Source: Azonexaceae bacterium
GTDB taxonomy: Bacteria > Pseudomonadota > Gammaproteobacteria > Burkholderiales > Rhodocyclaceae
Reading direction: 5' to 3'
Length of the DNA: 9,905 bases
Assembly (NCBI GenBank): GCA_009469685.1
Contig: SSTA01000181.1
Coordinates: 1-9,905, forward strand
This document shows positions 1 to 5,786 of this stretch, in pieces. The notes beneath the pieces were generated by a model. That model searched no databases, was not told the origin of the DNA, and saw only the letters and a list, made by a program, of their open reading frames with translations. The position numbers and the translations under genes were made by a program. Within the stretch, counting starts at the first letter, position 1. The number at the start of each line of letters is the position of its first letter.

Positions 1-540
1 ATCGTCATCGCCTGCGCCGGAGTTTCCGTCGGGACCCTGACCGAATGTGCCGAAGACTTGTCCGTTTTTCGGCGGGTCATGGACACCAACGTCTTCGGCA
101 TGGCAGCCACCTTTGCCCCATTCATCCCCGCCATGCAGGCCGCCGGCGGCGGGCGGCGACGGCTGGTGGGCATCGCTTCGGTGTCCGGAATCCGCGGACT
201 GCCCGGCGCAGAAGCCTATTCTGCCTCCAAGGCGGCCGCCATCGCCTATCTGGAAAGCCTGCGCCTGGAAATGCGCCCTTACGGTATTCCCGTGGTGACC
301 ATCACGCCGGGATACATCGCCACCCCGATGACGGCTGTCAATCCCTATCCCATGCCCTTCCTGCTCGCTGCGGACGAGGCTGCCCGCCGCTTTGCGCGGG
401 CCATTGAGCGGGGCGTGAGCTATACCGTGATCCCCTGGCAGATGGGCTTGGTCGCCAAAGGCCTGCGGCTGATGCCGAATTGGCTTTACGATCGCCTGTT
501 CACCAATGCGCCGAGGAAACCACGGGGATTGGTAAAATAG
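1..540 (+). CDS. Short-chain dehydrogenase/reductase, 3' part (5' end outside window)
   Basis: The frame is open from base 1 to the TAG at 538-540 and gives 179 residues, so the N-terminal Rossmann cofactor motif (TGxxxGIG) lies upstream of the window. The visible part carries the classical SDR catalytic set: Asn30 in MDTNVFG, Ser60 in GIASVSG, and Tyr73/Lys77 in AYSASKAA, followed by the PG motif (ITPGYIATPM, about 101-110). This supports an NAD(P)H-dependent oxidoreductase of the classical type, probably cytosolic. The substrate cannot be read from the sequence. One oddity is that the structural NAG motif after strand beta-4 reads ACAGVS, with Cys in the usual Asn place. The gene ends 5 bp before thiS, so the two are probably co-transcribed, but SDRs are so common that this neighbourhood does not prove a role in thiamine synthesis. 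Family call is firm; exact function is unknown. Confidence 0.93.
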   Translation: MVIACAGVSVGTLTECAEDLSVFRRVMDTNVFGMAATFAPFIPAMQAAGGGRRRLVGIASVSGIRGLPGAEAYSASKAAAIAYLESLRLEMRPYGIPVVTITPGYIATPMTAVNPYPMPFLLAADEAARRFARAIERGVSYTVIPWQMGLVAKGLRLMPNWLYDRLFTNAPRKPRGLVK

Positions 541-545
541 CGGCA

Positions 546-749
546 ATGCTTCAAATCACCGTTAACGGCGAGCTTCGCCGCTTTTCTTCGCCTCTCACCG
601 TCGCCACCCTGACCGCAAGCCTGGGTCTCGCCGGCAAACGCATCGCCGTCGAAAAGAACGGCGAGATCGTCCCCAGGAGCCAGCACGAAGCCACTCCCCT
701 CGCCGAGGGCGACTGCCTGGAGATCGTCGTCGCCGTCGGCGGCGGATGA
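546..749 (+). CDS. thiS: ThiS, sulfur-carrier protein of thiazole synthesis
   Basis: This 67-aa protein has the length and ubiquitin-like pattern of ThiS: N-terminal MLQITVNGE strand, a central KRIAVEKNGEIVPRS segment and the C-terminal AVGGG. In the family, ThiF adenylates the C-terminal Gly-Gly, which is then converted to a thiocarboxylate that donates sulfur to the thiazole ring built by ThiG. The ATG at 546 was chosen over an in-frame upstream start at 480 because the extension lies inside the SDR gene and the family begins at MLQ. No strong Shine-Dalgarno sequence is visible, and the start is only 5 bp from the SDR stop. The downstream partner thiG is on the same strand, but after an unusually long 110-bp gap. 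ThiF, ThiC, ThiE and ThiO are not in the window. Confidence 0.93.
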   Translation: MLQITVNGELRRFSSPLTVATLTASLGLAGKRIAVEKNGEIVPRSQHEATPLAEGDCLEIVVAVGGG

Positions 750-810
750 ACGCTTCCGAGCTGTTAGGATGCAGTACCTGATTCGGCCGAACACGACCGG
801 GCTTTGCCGC

Positions 811-846
811 AGAATCCTAGATCCCACGACCTGAATCCACAATCCC
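811..846 (+). repeat. Degenerate 15-bp direct repeat in the thiS-thiG gap
   Basis: AGAATCCTAGATCCC (811-825) and TGAATCCACAATCCC (832-846) match at 11 of 15 positions with a 21-bp period. Read on the minus strand they are GGGATT/GGATTC-type units, reminiscent of the short GGATTC-like intergenic repeats seen in some high-GC proteobacteria. A related AGAATCCCGACC occurs just before rdgC (2629-2640). The copies are few and imperfect, so this could be chance. Confidence 0.3.
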
Positions 847-859
847 GACCGATCCACTC

Positions 860-1642
860 ATGGCCCCACTCACTATCGCCGGCACTCCCTATGCCTCCCG
901 CCTCCTGGTAGGGACAGGCAAGTACAAGGATTTCGCCGAGACTCGCGCCGCCATCGATGCTTCCGGCGCCGCCATCGTCACCGTCGCCATCCGCCGAACC
1001 AATATTGGCCAGGATCCTTCCCAGCCCAATCTGCTGGAGGCCCTGCCGCCCTCGCAATTCACCATCCTGCCCAACACCGCCGGCTGCTATACCGCCGACG
1101 ACGCCGTGCGCACCCTGCGGCTGGCCCGGGAACTGCTGGATGGCCATCCCTTGTGCAAGCTGGAAGTGCTGGGCGACCCCAAGAGCCTTTTCCCCAACAT
1201 GCCGGAAACCCTGAAGGCCGCCGAAACCCTGGTCAAGGAGGGCTTTCACGTGATGGTCTACTGCTCCGACGACCCCATCCAGGCGAAGATGCTGGAGGAG
1301 ATCGGTTGCGTCGCCGTGATGCCGCTCGCTTCCCTGATCGGCTCCGGCATGGGCATCCTCAACCCCTGGAACCTGCGCCTCATCATCGACGCCGCCAAGG
1401 TGCCCATCATCGTGGATGCCGGCGTCGGCACGGCATCGGATGCCGCCATCGCCATGGAGTTGGGCTGCGACGGGGTGCTCATGAACACTGCCATCGCCCA
1501 CGCCAAAGACCCGGTGCTCATGGCCAGCGCCATGAAGAAGGGCGTCGAGGCCGGCCGCGAGGCCTTCCTCGCCGGGCGCATGCCGCGCAAGCTCTATTCG
1601 GCCGACCCCTCCTCGCCGACCAGCGGACTCATCGGCTCGTGA
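860..1642 (+). CDS. thiG: ThiG, thiazole synthase
   Basis: The 260-aa protein matches the family length. ThiG is a cytosolic TIM-barrel enzyme that condenses 1-deoxy-D-xylulose 5-phosphate, dehydroglycine and the ThiS thiocarboxylate into the thiazole phosphate of thiamine. The start reads [20 protein letters not shown], the usual ThiG opening with the LxxGTGKY motif. Lys100 in CKLEVLGD is at the expected place for the Schiff-base lysine that binds the sugar substrate. [13 protein letters not shown] (about 155-167) and the phosphate-binding [11 protein letters not shown] are also present. The ORF is complete, with a TGA at 1640-1642 that overlaps the GTG start of trmB by four bases. The ATG at 860 has no clear Shine-Dalgarno sequence, and a 110-bp non-coding gap separates it from thiS. 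Identity is secure. Confidence 0.97.
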   Translation: MAPLTIAGTPYASRLLVGTGKYKDFAETRAAIDASGAAIVTVAIRRTNIGQDPSQPNLLEALPPSQFTILPNTAGCYTADDAVRTLRLARELLDGHPLCKLEVLGDPKSLFPNMPETLKAAETLVKEGFHVMVYCSDDPIQAKMLEEIGCVAVMPLASLIGSGMGILNPWNLRLIIDAAKVPIIVDAGVGTASDAAIAMELGCDGVLMNTAIAHAKDPVLMASAMKKGVEAGREAFLAGRMPRKLYSADPSSPTSGLIGS

Positions 1643-2343
1643 GCGAGGGCGTCTACACCGACGGCCGGGCCGGCGAAGACCATGGCCACATCAGGAGCTT
1701 CGTGCGCCGGGCGGGTCGCATGTCGGAAGCCCAGGAGCGCTATTACGCCGAGATGATGCCCATGATCGGCATCGCCTATGCTGCCGCGGCCCTCGACCTG
1801 TCTGCCGTCTTTGGCCGTCCGGCCCCCAAGATTCTCGAAATCGGCTTCGGCATGGGCGAGACCACGGCCAGGATCGCCGCTGCCTGTCCGGACCGGGACT
1901 ACCTCGGCATCGAAGTGCACGTACCCGGCGTCGGCGCCCTATGCAAGCTCGTCGCCACCCAAGGCTTAAGCAACCTGCGCATCTGCCAGCACGACGCCGT
2001 CGAAGTGGTGCGCGACATGCTGCCGGAAAGCTGTCTGGACGGCATCCACGTCTTTTTCCCCGACCCCTGGCACAAGAAGCGCCATAACAAGCGCCGCCTC
2101 ATCCAGCCGCCCTTCGTGGCCCTCCTGGCATCGCGGCTGAAGCCCGGTGGCTACTTCCACTGCGCGACGGACTGGGAGGAATACGGCGCCCAGATGCTGG
2201 AAGTGCTCTCCGGCGAAGCGACCCTGGCCAACACGGCGGAAGGCTTTGCGCCGCGCCCGGATTACCGACCTCTGACCAAGTTCGAGAACCGCGGATTGCG
2301 GCTAGGCCACGGCGTCTGGGACGTGATCTTCAAGAAGCGTTGA
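1639..2343 (+). CDS. trmB: TrmB, tRNA (guanine-N7-)-methyltransferase
   Basis: TrmB uses S-adenosylmethionine to make m7G46 in the variable loop of many tRNAs. The SAM site is visible as EIGFGMGE (67-74), Glu92 in GIEVH and Asp119 in CQHDA. The family signatures [15 protein letters not shown] (139-153), ATDWEEY and TKFENRG (213-219) are all present. I place the start at GTG 1639, giving 234 aa. The first ATG of the conserved region (1720) would discard [11 protein letters not shown], which belongs to the conserved family N-terminus. The frame is open further upstream, but that is shadow inside thiG. The GTG shares GTGA with the thiG stop, so translation is probably coupled. No clear Shine-Dalgarno sequence precedes it. 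Function is secure; the start is likely but not proven. Confidence 0.95.
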   Translation: MSEGVYTDGRAGEDHGHIRSFVRRAGRMSEAQERYYAEMMPMIGIAYAAAALDLSAVFGRPAPKILEIGFGMGETTARIAAACPDRDYLGIEVHVPGVGALCKLVATQGLSNLRICQHDAVEVVRDMLPESCLDGIHVFFPDPWHKKRHNKRRLIQPPFVALLASRLKPGGYFHCATDWEEYGAQMLEVLSGEATLANTAEGFAPRPDYRPLTKFENRGLRLGHGVWDVIFKKR

Positions 2344-2347
2344 GGAG
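2342..2347 (+). promoter_or_regulatory. Shine-Dalgarno of the 91-aa ORF, overlapping the trmB stop
   Basis: GAGGAG lies 6 bp before the ATG at 2354 and overlaps the trmB TGA (2341-2343). It is one of the best ribosome-binding sites in the window and supports the reality and start of the 91-aa gene. Confidence 0.65.
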
Positions 2348-2353
2348 TCTGCC

Positions 2354-2629
2354 ATGATCGTCCTGAATGCCCACCGCACCACCGCCATCGTCATCCGCCA
2401 CGACGGCAGCAATGTCCGTCTGGTACCCATGAAGTCGGGACGCCTGACGGTGACCCGCACCACCCGGGCCAAGTTCGACGCCGAGTGGCGGCAGGTCGAC
2501 TACCCCCTCGACCAGGCCCTGGCCTCCTTCCTCGACCACGCCCACCAGCAGGGCGCCACCGCCGAGGCCCTGAAGGGCCTGGAAACACTGGCCCAGCGAG
2601 ACCGCTGGGTCGTCAACAACCTTTTCTAA
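2354..2629 (+). CDS. Conserved-looking 91-aa protein of unknown function
   Basis: I do not recognise this family. The ORF opens 10 bp after trmB behind a strong GAGGAG site and closes 11 bp before rdgC, so it fits the operon as a real gene. Codon choice is strongly G/C at third positions, like its neighbours. The N-terminal half (MIVLNAHRTTAIVIRHDG through SGRLTVTRT) looks beta-rich. The second half looks helical (LDQALASFLDHAHQQGAT, then a Leu/Ala-rich stretch) and ends RWVVNNLF. There is no signal peptide, membrane helix, cysteine motif or known catalytic signature. It is a soluble protein with excess Arg, Thr and Asp. A link to tRNA modification or recombination is suggested only by position. 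That it is a gene is well supported; function is open. Confidence 0.8.
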   Translation: MIVLNAHRTTAIVIRHDGSNVRLVPMKSGRLTVTRTTRAKFDAEWRQVDYPLDQALASFLDHAHQQGATAEALKGLETLAQRDRWVVNNLF

Positions 2630-2640
2630 GAATCCCGACC

Positions 2641-3546
2641 ATGTGGTTCAAGAACCTGCAGCTTTATCGTCTGCCGGTGCCCTGGGGCATCGATCTCGCC
2701 AAACTCGAAGAACAACTGGCCCGCGGGCCCTTCAAGCGCTGTGCCAGCCACGAAGCCATGAGCCGGGGCTGGGTCTCGCCGCGGGGTGATGGGGCCCTGG
2801 TCCATGCCATCAATCGCCAGTGGCTGATCGCCCTGCGGGTCGAGCAGCGTCTGCTCCCTGCGTCCGTCATCAACGACGAGGTCAGGGACAGGGCCGCAGC
2901 CCTCGAAGTCCAGCAGGGCTACTCGCCGGGCCGCAAGCAATTGCGCGAGTTGAAGGAGCGCGTTACCGAGGAACTGATGCCTCGGGCCTTCACCAAGCGC
3001 CGCACCACCCACGTCTGGATCGACCCCCAGGCAGGCTGGTTCTGCGTCGATGCCGGCAGTCCGGCCAAGGCCGAGGAAGTCATCGAGCACCTGCGCTGGT
3101 CCCTGGACGAATTTCCGCTACAGCTGCTTCGCACCCAGGTTTCGCCCATGTCCGCCATGGCTGACTGGCTCGCGGCGGGCGAGGCCCCGGCCGGCTTCTC
3201 CATCGATCGCGACTGTGAGTTGAAGTCCGTGGGCGAGGAAAAGGCTGCGGTGCGCTACGTGCGCCACTCCCTGGAAGGCGACGAAATCAAATCCCACCTC
3301 GCCGGCGGCAAGCAACCCACCCGGCTGGCGCTCACCTGGAGCGACCGCATTTCCTTCGTCATCACCGAGAAGCTGGAAATCAAGCGCCTGGCCTTCCTCG
3401 ACCTGCTCAAGGAAGAGGCCGAGCAGAGCGTGGAAAATGCAGACGAACAATTCGATGCCGATCTTGCCCTGATGACCGGCGAGCTTTCCCGATTCCTGCC
3501 CGATCTGGTGCAGACCCTGGGGGGCGAGAAACAGGAAGAAAAATGA
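2641..3546 (+). CDS. rdgC: RdgC, recombination-associated DNA-binding protein
   Basis: The 301-aa product is close to the usual length of about 300 aa. It begins with the family signature MWFKNLQLYRL. The ATG at 2641 was chosen because the in-frame extension back to 2485 lies inside the preceding gene. RdgC forms a ring-shaped dimer around double-stranded DNA. In E. coli it restrains RecA, and in Neisseria it contributes to pilin antigenic variation; this is family knowledge. Visible features fitting the family include SHEAMSRGWVSPRGD (around 38-52) and basic stretches RKQLRELKERV and FTKRRTTHVW in the middle. The C-terminus is acidic and helical (EEAEQSVENADEQFDADLAL). It overlaps ychJ by ATGA (3543-3546), implying coupled translation. 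The start has only a weak upstream AAGAA. Identity is secure. Confidence 0.95.
   Translation: MWFKNLQLYRLPVPWGIDLAKLEEQLARGPFKRCASHEAMSRGWVSPRGDGALVHAINRQWLIALRVEQRLLPASVINDEVRDRAAALEVQQGYSPGRKQLRELKERVTEELMPRAFTKRRTTHVWIDPQAGWFCVDAGSPAKAEEVIEHLRWSLDEFPLQLLRTQVSPMSAMADWLAAGEAPAGFSIDRDCELKSVGEEKAAVRYVRHSLEGDEIKSHLAGGKQPTRLALTWSDRISFVITEKLEIKRLAFLDLLKEEAEQSVENADEQFDADLALMTGELSRFLPDLVQTLGGEKQEEK
3533..3538 (+). promoter_or_regulatory. Shine-Dalgarno of ychJ inside rdgC
   Basis: AGGAAG ends 4 bp before the ychJ ATG at 3543 and lies within the last codons of rdgC. It supports that start, in addition to the ATGA stop/start overlap. Confidence 0.5.
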
Positions 3547-3932
3547 AGCCCCCGGGGGACCCCTGTCCCTGCGGGAGCAGCCGCCCCTATGCCGCGTGCT
3601 GCGGCCTATGCCATGCAGGCGCCCCGGCAGCCACCGCCGAAGCCCTCATGCGTTCCCGCTACAGCGCCTACGTCAAGGGCCTGACCGATTATCTCCTGGC
3701 AACCTGGCATCCCGACACCCGGCCGGCTACGCTCGATCTAGCCCCCGAGCAGGCCACCCGATGGCTCGGGCTGGAGGTGCGGCGGCACGATATTCAGGAT
3801 GCGGACCATGCCACAGTTGAATTCGTCGCCCGCTACCGGATCGCCGGGCGGGGTCACCGGCTCCGGGAGACGAGCCGATTTTCGAAGATCGCCGGAGTCT
3901 GGCTCTACGTCGACGGTGACATCGCGGGTTGA
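3543..3932 (+). CDS. ychJ: YchJ/UPF0225 family protein with an N-terminal SEC-C-type motif
   Basis: The 129-aa protein opens with DPCPCGSSRPYAACC (Cys8, Cys10, Cys19, Cys20), a SEC-C-like metal-binding motif. The YchJ core follows: ALMRSRYSAYVKGLTDYLL, TWHPDTRP, RWLGLEVRRHD, VEFVARYR and RLRETSRF, ending GVWLYVDGD. The core is an NTF2-like fold in this family; its biochemical role is not established. As I recall it, E. coli YchJ is about 150 aa and carries a second CPCGSG-type motif at the C-terminus. The present protein stops right after the WLYVDGD strand and lacks that second motif. The start is fixed by the ATGA overlap with rdgC and the AGGAAG at 3533. Co-occurrence with rdgC may be only convenient co-transcription. 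Confidence 0.92.
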   Translation: MKPPGDPCPCGSSRPYAACCGLCHAGAPAATAEALMRSRYSAYVKGLTDYLLATWHPDTRPATLDLAPEQATRWLGLEVRRHDIQDADHATVEFVARYRIAGRGHRLRETSRFSKIAGVWLYVDGDIAG

Positions 3933-3955
3933 TCCGCCTGGGCTGCCTCGGCATC

Positions 3956-3984
3956 TTTACCGCACATCGCGGACTCCGTAGAAT
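3956..3984 (+). promoter_or_regulatory. Sigma70-type promoter for the arginine-rich small ORF
   Basis: A -35 TTTACC (3956-3961; 4/6 to consensus), a 17-bp spacer and a -10 TAGAAT (3979-3984; 5/6) form the best promoter match I found. Transcription would start near 3991, giving a leader of about 86 nt before the ATG at 4077. It lies just after the ychJ stop, where a new transcription unit would be expected. Confidence 0.6.
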
Positions 3985-4076
3985 CCTGGAATACGAAGTT
4001 TGCTGCGCTGCACCGCGTGCTGACGAGCAATCGCTTCCTTTTCCTGCTCACCCTGCCTCAACTCGGAATCCAGATC

Positions 4077-4265
4077 ATGCAGACTTTCGTCGAGCGCCGC
4101 GCCGGCTCCGACCGGCGCCATGCCAATCTTGGCCCTCCCACCGGACTCGTGGATCGGCGTCATATCCTGCAGCGCCGTATCCTCAATCTCGGCGGCAATT
4201 CAGTGAAGGACTGGGTCGCCTCGGGATCCGGGTTCGTCTGGGGCAAGCCTCGCCACCGGGGTTGA
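4077..4265 (+). CDS. Arginine-rich 62-aa small protein, unknown function
   Basis: This is a candidate small gene that I cannot assign to a named family. The peptide begins MQTFVERRAGSDRR and has spaced double-arginine units (ERRAGSDRR, DRRH, QRRI), then a less charged C-terminal part with two Trp (KDWVASGSGFVWGKPRHRG). It is strongly basic with no membrane segment or cysteines, so nucleic-acid or acidic-partner binding is conceivable but not shown. Third codon positions are mostly G/C, as in the neighbours, and a good promoter lies 90-120 bp upstream. The Shine-Dalgarno sequence is weak (GGAA, about 9 bp before the ATG). An alternative GTG start at 4017 would add 20 residues, including a hydrophobic stretch (FLFLLTLPQLGIQI). 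If it is not translated, the stretch 3933-4351 would hold only the promoter and a weak hairpin. Confidence 0.5.
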   Translation: MQTFVERRAGSDRRHANLGPPTGLVDRRHILQRRILNLGGNSVKDWVASGSGFVWGKPRHRG

Positions 4266-4278
4266 TAAGGTCGGCGCC

Positions 4279-4313
4279 GCCCGCCAAACGGGCAATTGGC
4301 CTTTGCTTTTCTT
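4279..4313 (+). terminator. Weak hairpin plus T-rich tract, possible terminator
   Basis: GCCCG (4279-4283) pairs with CGGGC (4289-4293) around the loop CCAAA, 13 bp after the stop of the small ORF. A T-rich tract follows, but only after eight other bases (CTTTGCTTTTCTT, 4301-4313). The stem is short and the spacing is poor for an intrinsic terminator, so this is a tentative call supported mainly by its position. Confidence 0.25.
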
Positions 4314-4337
4314 CTCGTACGCCCGGAAGGGGCGATC

Positions 4338-4345
4338 AAAAGGAG
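4338..4345 (+). promoter_or_regulatory. Strong Shine-Dalgarno of the 70-aa membrane protein
   Basis: AAAAGGAG sits 6 bp before the ATG at 4352. It is the strongest ribosome-binding site in the window and fixes this start. Confidence 0.75.
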
Positions 4346-4351
4346 TTTTGA

Positions 4352-4564
4352 ATGGACGCAATTTGGCTGTGGGCGGGACGCCTTGCCGGATTTCTGGGCT
4401 TGGCGCTTTGTCTTTTCTCTGCCTCGGGACGTCTGGGCGGCTATTTCTGGCTGATCGGCTTCCAGACCGGCACCCTGCTGCTCACCGGAACCGCTTCGAT
4501 GGTGGCCGGCTGCTTTTTTCTCCTGCTGCACCTGGCGAGCACTGGTCGGCAGGCGGGGCTGTAA
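4352..4564 (+). CDS. Small two-helix inner-membrane protein, unknown function
   Basis: The 70-aa ORF starts behind a very good AAAAGGAG site and encodes a mostly hydrophobic protein. Segment 1 is about residues 4-24 (IWLWAGRLAGFLGLALCLFS). A short SGRLGG turn follows, and then a long hydrophobic stretch from about 31 to 62 that includes GFQTGTLLLTGTASM and ends CFFLLLHL. Two transmembrane helices with a short loop are the simplest reading; the second region could be longer than one helix. There is no lipobox or cleavable signal, and no known family was recognised. A small Arg/Ser/Gly-containing tail follows. It could be transcribed from the promoter at 3956 or from one I did not find. It ends 16 bp from the convergent hemW stop. 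A real gene is likely; its role is unknown. Confidence 0.72.
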   Translation: MDAIWLWAGRLAGFLGLALCLFSASGRLGGYFWLIGFQTGTLLLTGTASMVAGCFFLLLHLASTGRQAGL

Positions 4565-4580
4565 GTCTCCGTAACCTGGA

Positions 4581-5786
4581 TCAGCCGAGGTCCAGGAAGC
4601 GCTCCAACAGAATATTCAGATAGCGGCGACCGCGAGGGGTCGGGACCACCCGATCGGCGGAGAGGGTCAACAGGCCTTCGTCCGCTGCCGCCCGCAAGCG
4701 CGGCAGTAGAGCTGCAACCCGCGTCGCGGTCCGCGATTCGAAAAGTGCGAGCGGGAATCCGTCGGCCAGACGCAGGGCATTCATCAGAAACTCGAAGGGC
4801 AGGGCGCTCGCAGCCACGGTCGATTCCTCCTGGATCGGCGTTCCGCTGGCGACATGGGCGAGATAGGCATCCGGATGCTTCCAGCGCATTTGGCGCAGGA
4901 CTCGGTCGTGGAGAGTGAGTTTCGAGTGGGCTCCGGCTCCGATGCCCAGATAGTCGCCGAAGTGCCAGTAATTGAGGTTGTGGCGGCAGGGATGGCGGGG
5001 CTGCGCGTAGGCCGAGGTCTCGTAATGGACATAGCCGGCCCCCACCAAGCGGGATTCGATGGCCTCTTCCATGTCGGCGCACGTGTCGCCGTCGGGCAGC
5101 CCCGCCGGGGGCTGCGCGGCGAAGCGGGTATTGGGCTCCAGGGTCAGCTGGTAGCAGGAAAGATGCGGGGGAGCGAAGCCCAGGGCGAACTCCAGGTCGG
5201 CAAGAGCGCCGGCAACCTCCTGGCCGGGCAAGCCATACATCAGATCCAGGTTGAAGGTCGCGAAATGGCGGGCAGCCACCTCGGCGGCTGCCCGTGCCTC
5301 GGCTGCACCGTGGATACGTCCCAGAACTCTGAGCGCCTCGTCGTCAAAGCTTTGAGTGCCAAGCGAGACGCGATTGATCCCCGCCTCCCGGAATTCGGCG
5401 AAGCGGCCCGTCTCCACGGTACCGGGGTTGGCTTCCAGGGTGATTTCGGCATCGGGCTGGATGGGCAGGCGCATGCGCAGGTCTGCCAGCAGGCGCTCCA
5501 CCCCGGCCGGACTCAAGAGGCTGGGGGTGCCGCCACCGAAGAAGAGACTGACGACGGGCCGCCCCCAGACCAGAGGAAGGGCAGCCTCGACATCGGCCAC
5601 CAGGGCGGCAAGGTAGGCAGCTTCCGGAATTTCGCCCCGCAACTCGTGGGAATTGAAATCGCAGTAGGGGCATTTGCGTACGCACCACGGCACGTGGATG
5701 TAGAGCGCGAGCGGCGGCGAAACGCGGAATTCCAGGTTACCGACCTCCGCAGCGGGAGCGGGCGCAATGGGGATGACGCGAGACAT
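4581..5786 (-). CDS. hemW: HemW, radical-SAM haem chaperone-like protein
   Basis: The 401-aa protein has the radical-SAM motif CVRKCPYC (Cys35, Cys39, Cys42) in the HemW form PWCVRKCPYCDFNSH. It also has FFGGGTPSLLSP (from 82), the EANPGTVE and NRVSLGTQSF segments, LDLMYGLPGQ (around 181-189), and HNLNYWHFGDYLGIGAGAHS (269-288). HemW was long annotated as oxygen-independent coproporphyrinogen oxidase. Biochemical work on E. coli and Lactococcus HemW supports haem binding and transfer, and the HemN-specific cysteine arrangement is absent here. I chose the start at 5786 (MSRVIPIAP) because the open frame further upstream is shadow inside rdgB. That ATG shares one base with the rdgB stop (TGATG), implying coupled translation. 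It is the last gene of the minus-strand operon. Confidence 0.95.
   Translation of the reverse strand: MSRVIPIAPAPAAEVGNLEFRVSPPLALYIHVPWCVRKCPYCDFNSHELRGEIPEAAYLAALVADVEAALPLVWGRPVVSLFFGGGTPSLLSPAGVERLLADLRMRLPIQPDAEITLEANPGTVETGRFAEFREAGINRVSLGTQSFDDEALRVLGRIHGAAEARAAAEVAARHFATFNLDLMYGLPGQEVAGALADLEFALGFAPPHLSCYQLTLEPNTRFAAQPPAGLPDGDTCADMEEAIESRLVGAGYVHYETSAYAQPRHPCRHNLNYWHFGDYLGIGAGAHSKLTLHDRVLRQMRWKHPDAYLAHVASGTPIQEESTVAASALPFEFLMNALRLADGFPLALFESRTATRVAALLPRLRAAADEGLLTLSADRVVPTPRGRRYLNILLERFLDLG

Noticed and set aside
750..859. TPP riboswitch in the thiS-thiG gap
   Set aside because: No THI-box-like sequence such as CUGAGA was seen, and such elements normally precede the first gene of a thi operon.
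764..1501. Long minus-strand open frame opposite thiG (245 aa)
   Set aside because: It lies antisense to a fully supported thiG, has Gly/His/Asp-rich composition typical of the reverse strand of high-GC coding DNA, and matches no family.
3924..3937. GCGG-GTTGAT-CCGC hairpin at the end of ychJ as a terminator
   Set aside because: Only four base pairs, no following T-run, and it overlaps the stop codon.
3929..4351. 140-aa plus-strand frame covering the intergenic region after ychJ
   Set aside because: Pro/Arg/Ser-rich out-of-frame composition. The competing frame starting at 4077 has better codon bias and a promoter upstream.
4160..4531. Minus-strand 123-aa frame opposite the two small plus-strand ORFs
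   Set aside because: No ribosome-binding site or recognisable motif; Lys/Gln/Arg-rich composition, and it conflicts with the well-started membrane protein on the plus strand.
4575..4596. CCTGGA...TCCAGG inverted repeat between the convergent 70-aa gene and hemW as a bidirectional terminator
   Set aside because: The 6-bp stem has a 10-base loop, no T-tract on either strand, and overlaps the last hemW codons. Position is suggestive, but the evidence is too thin.
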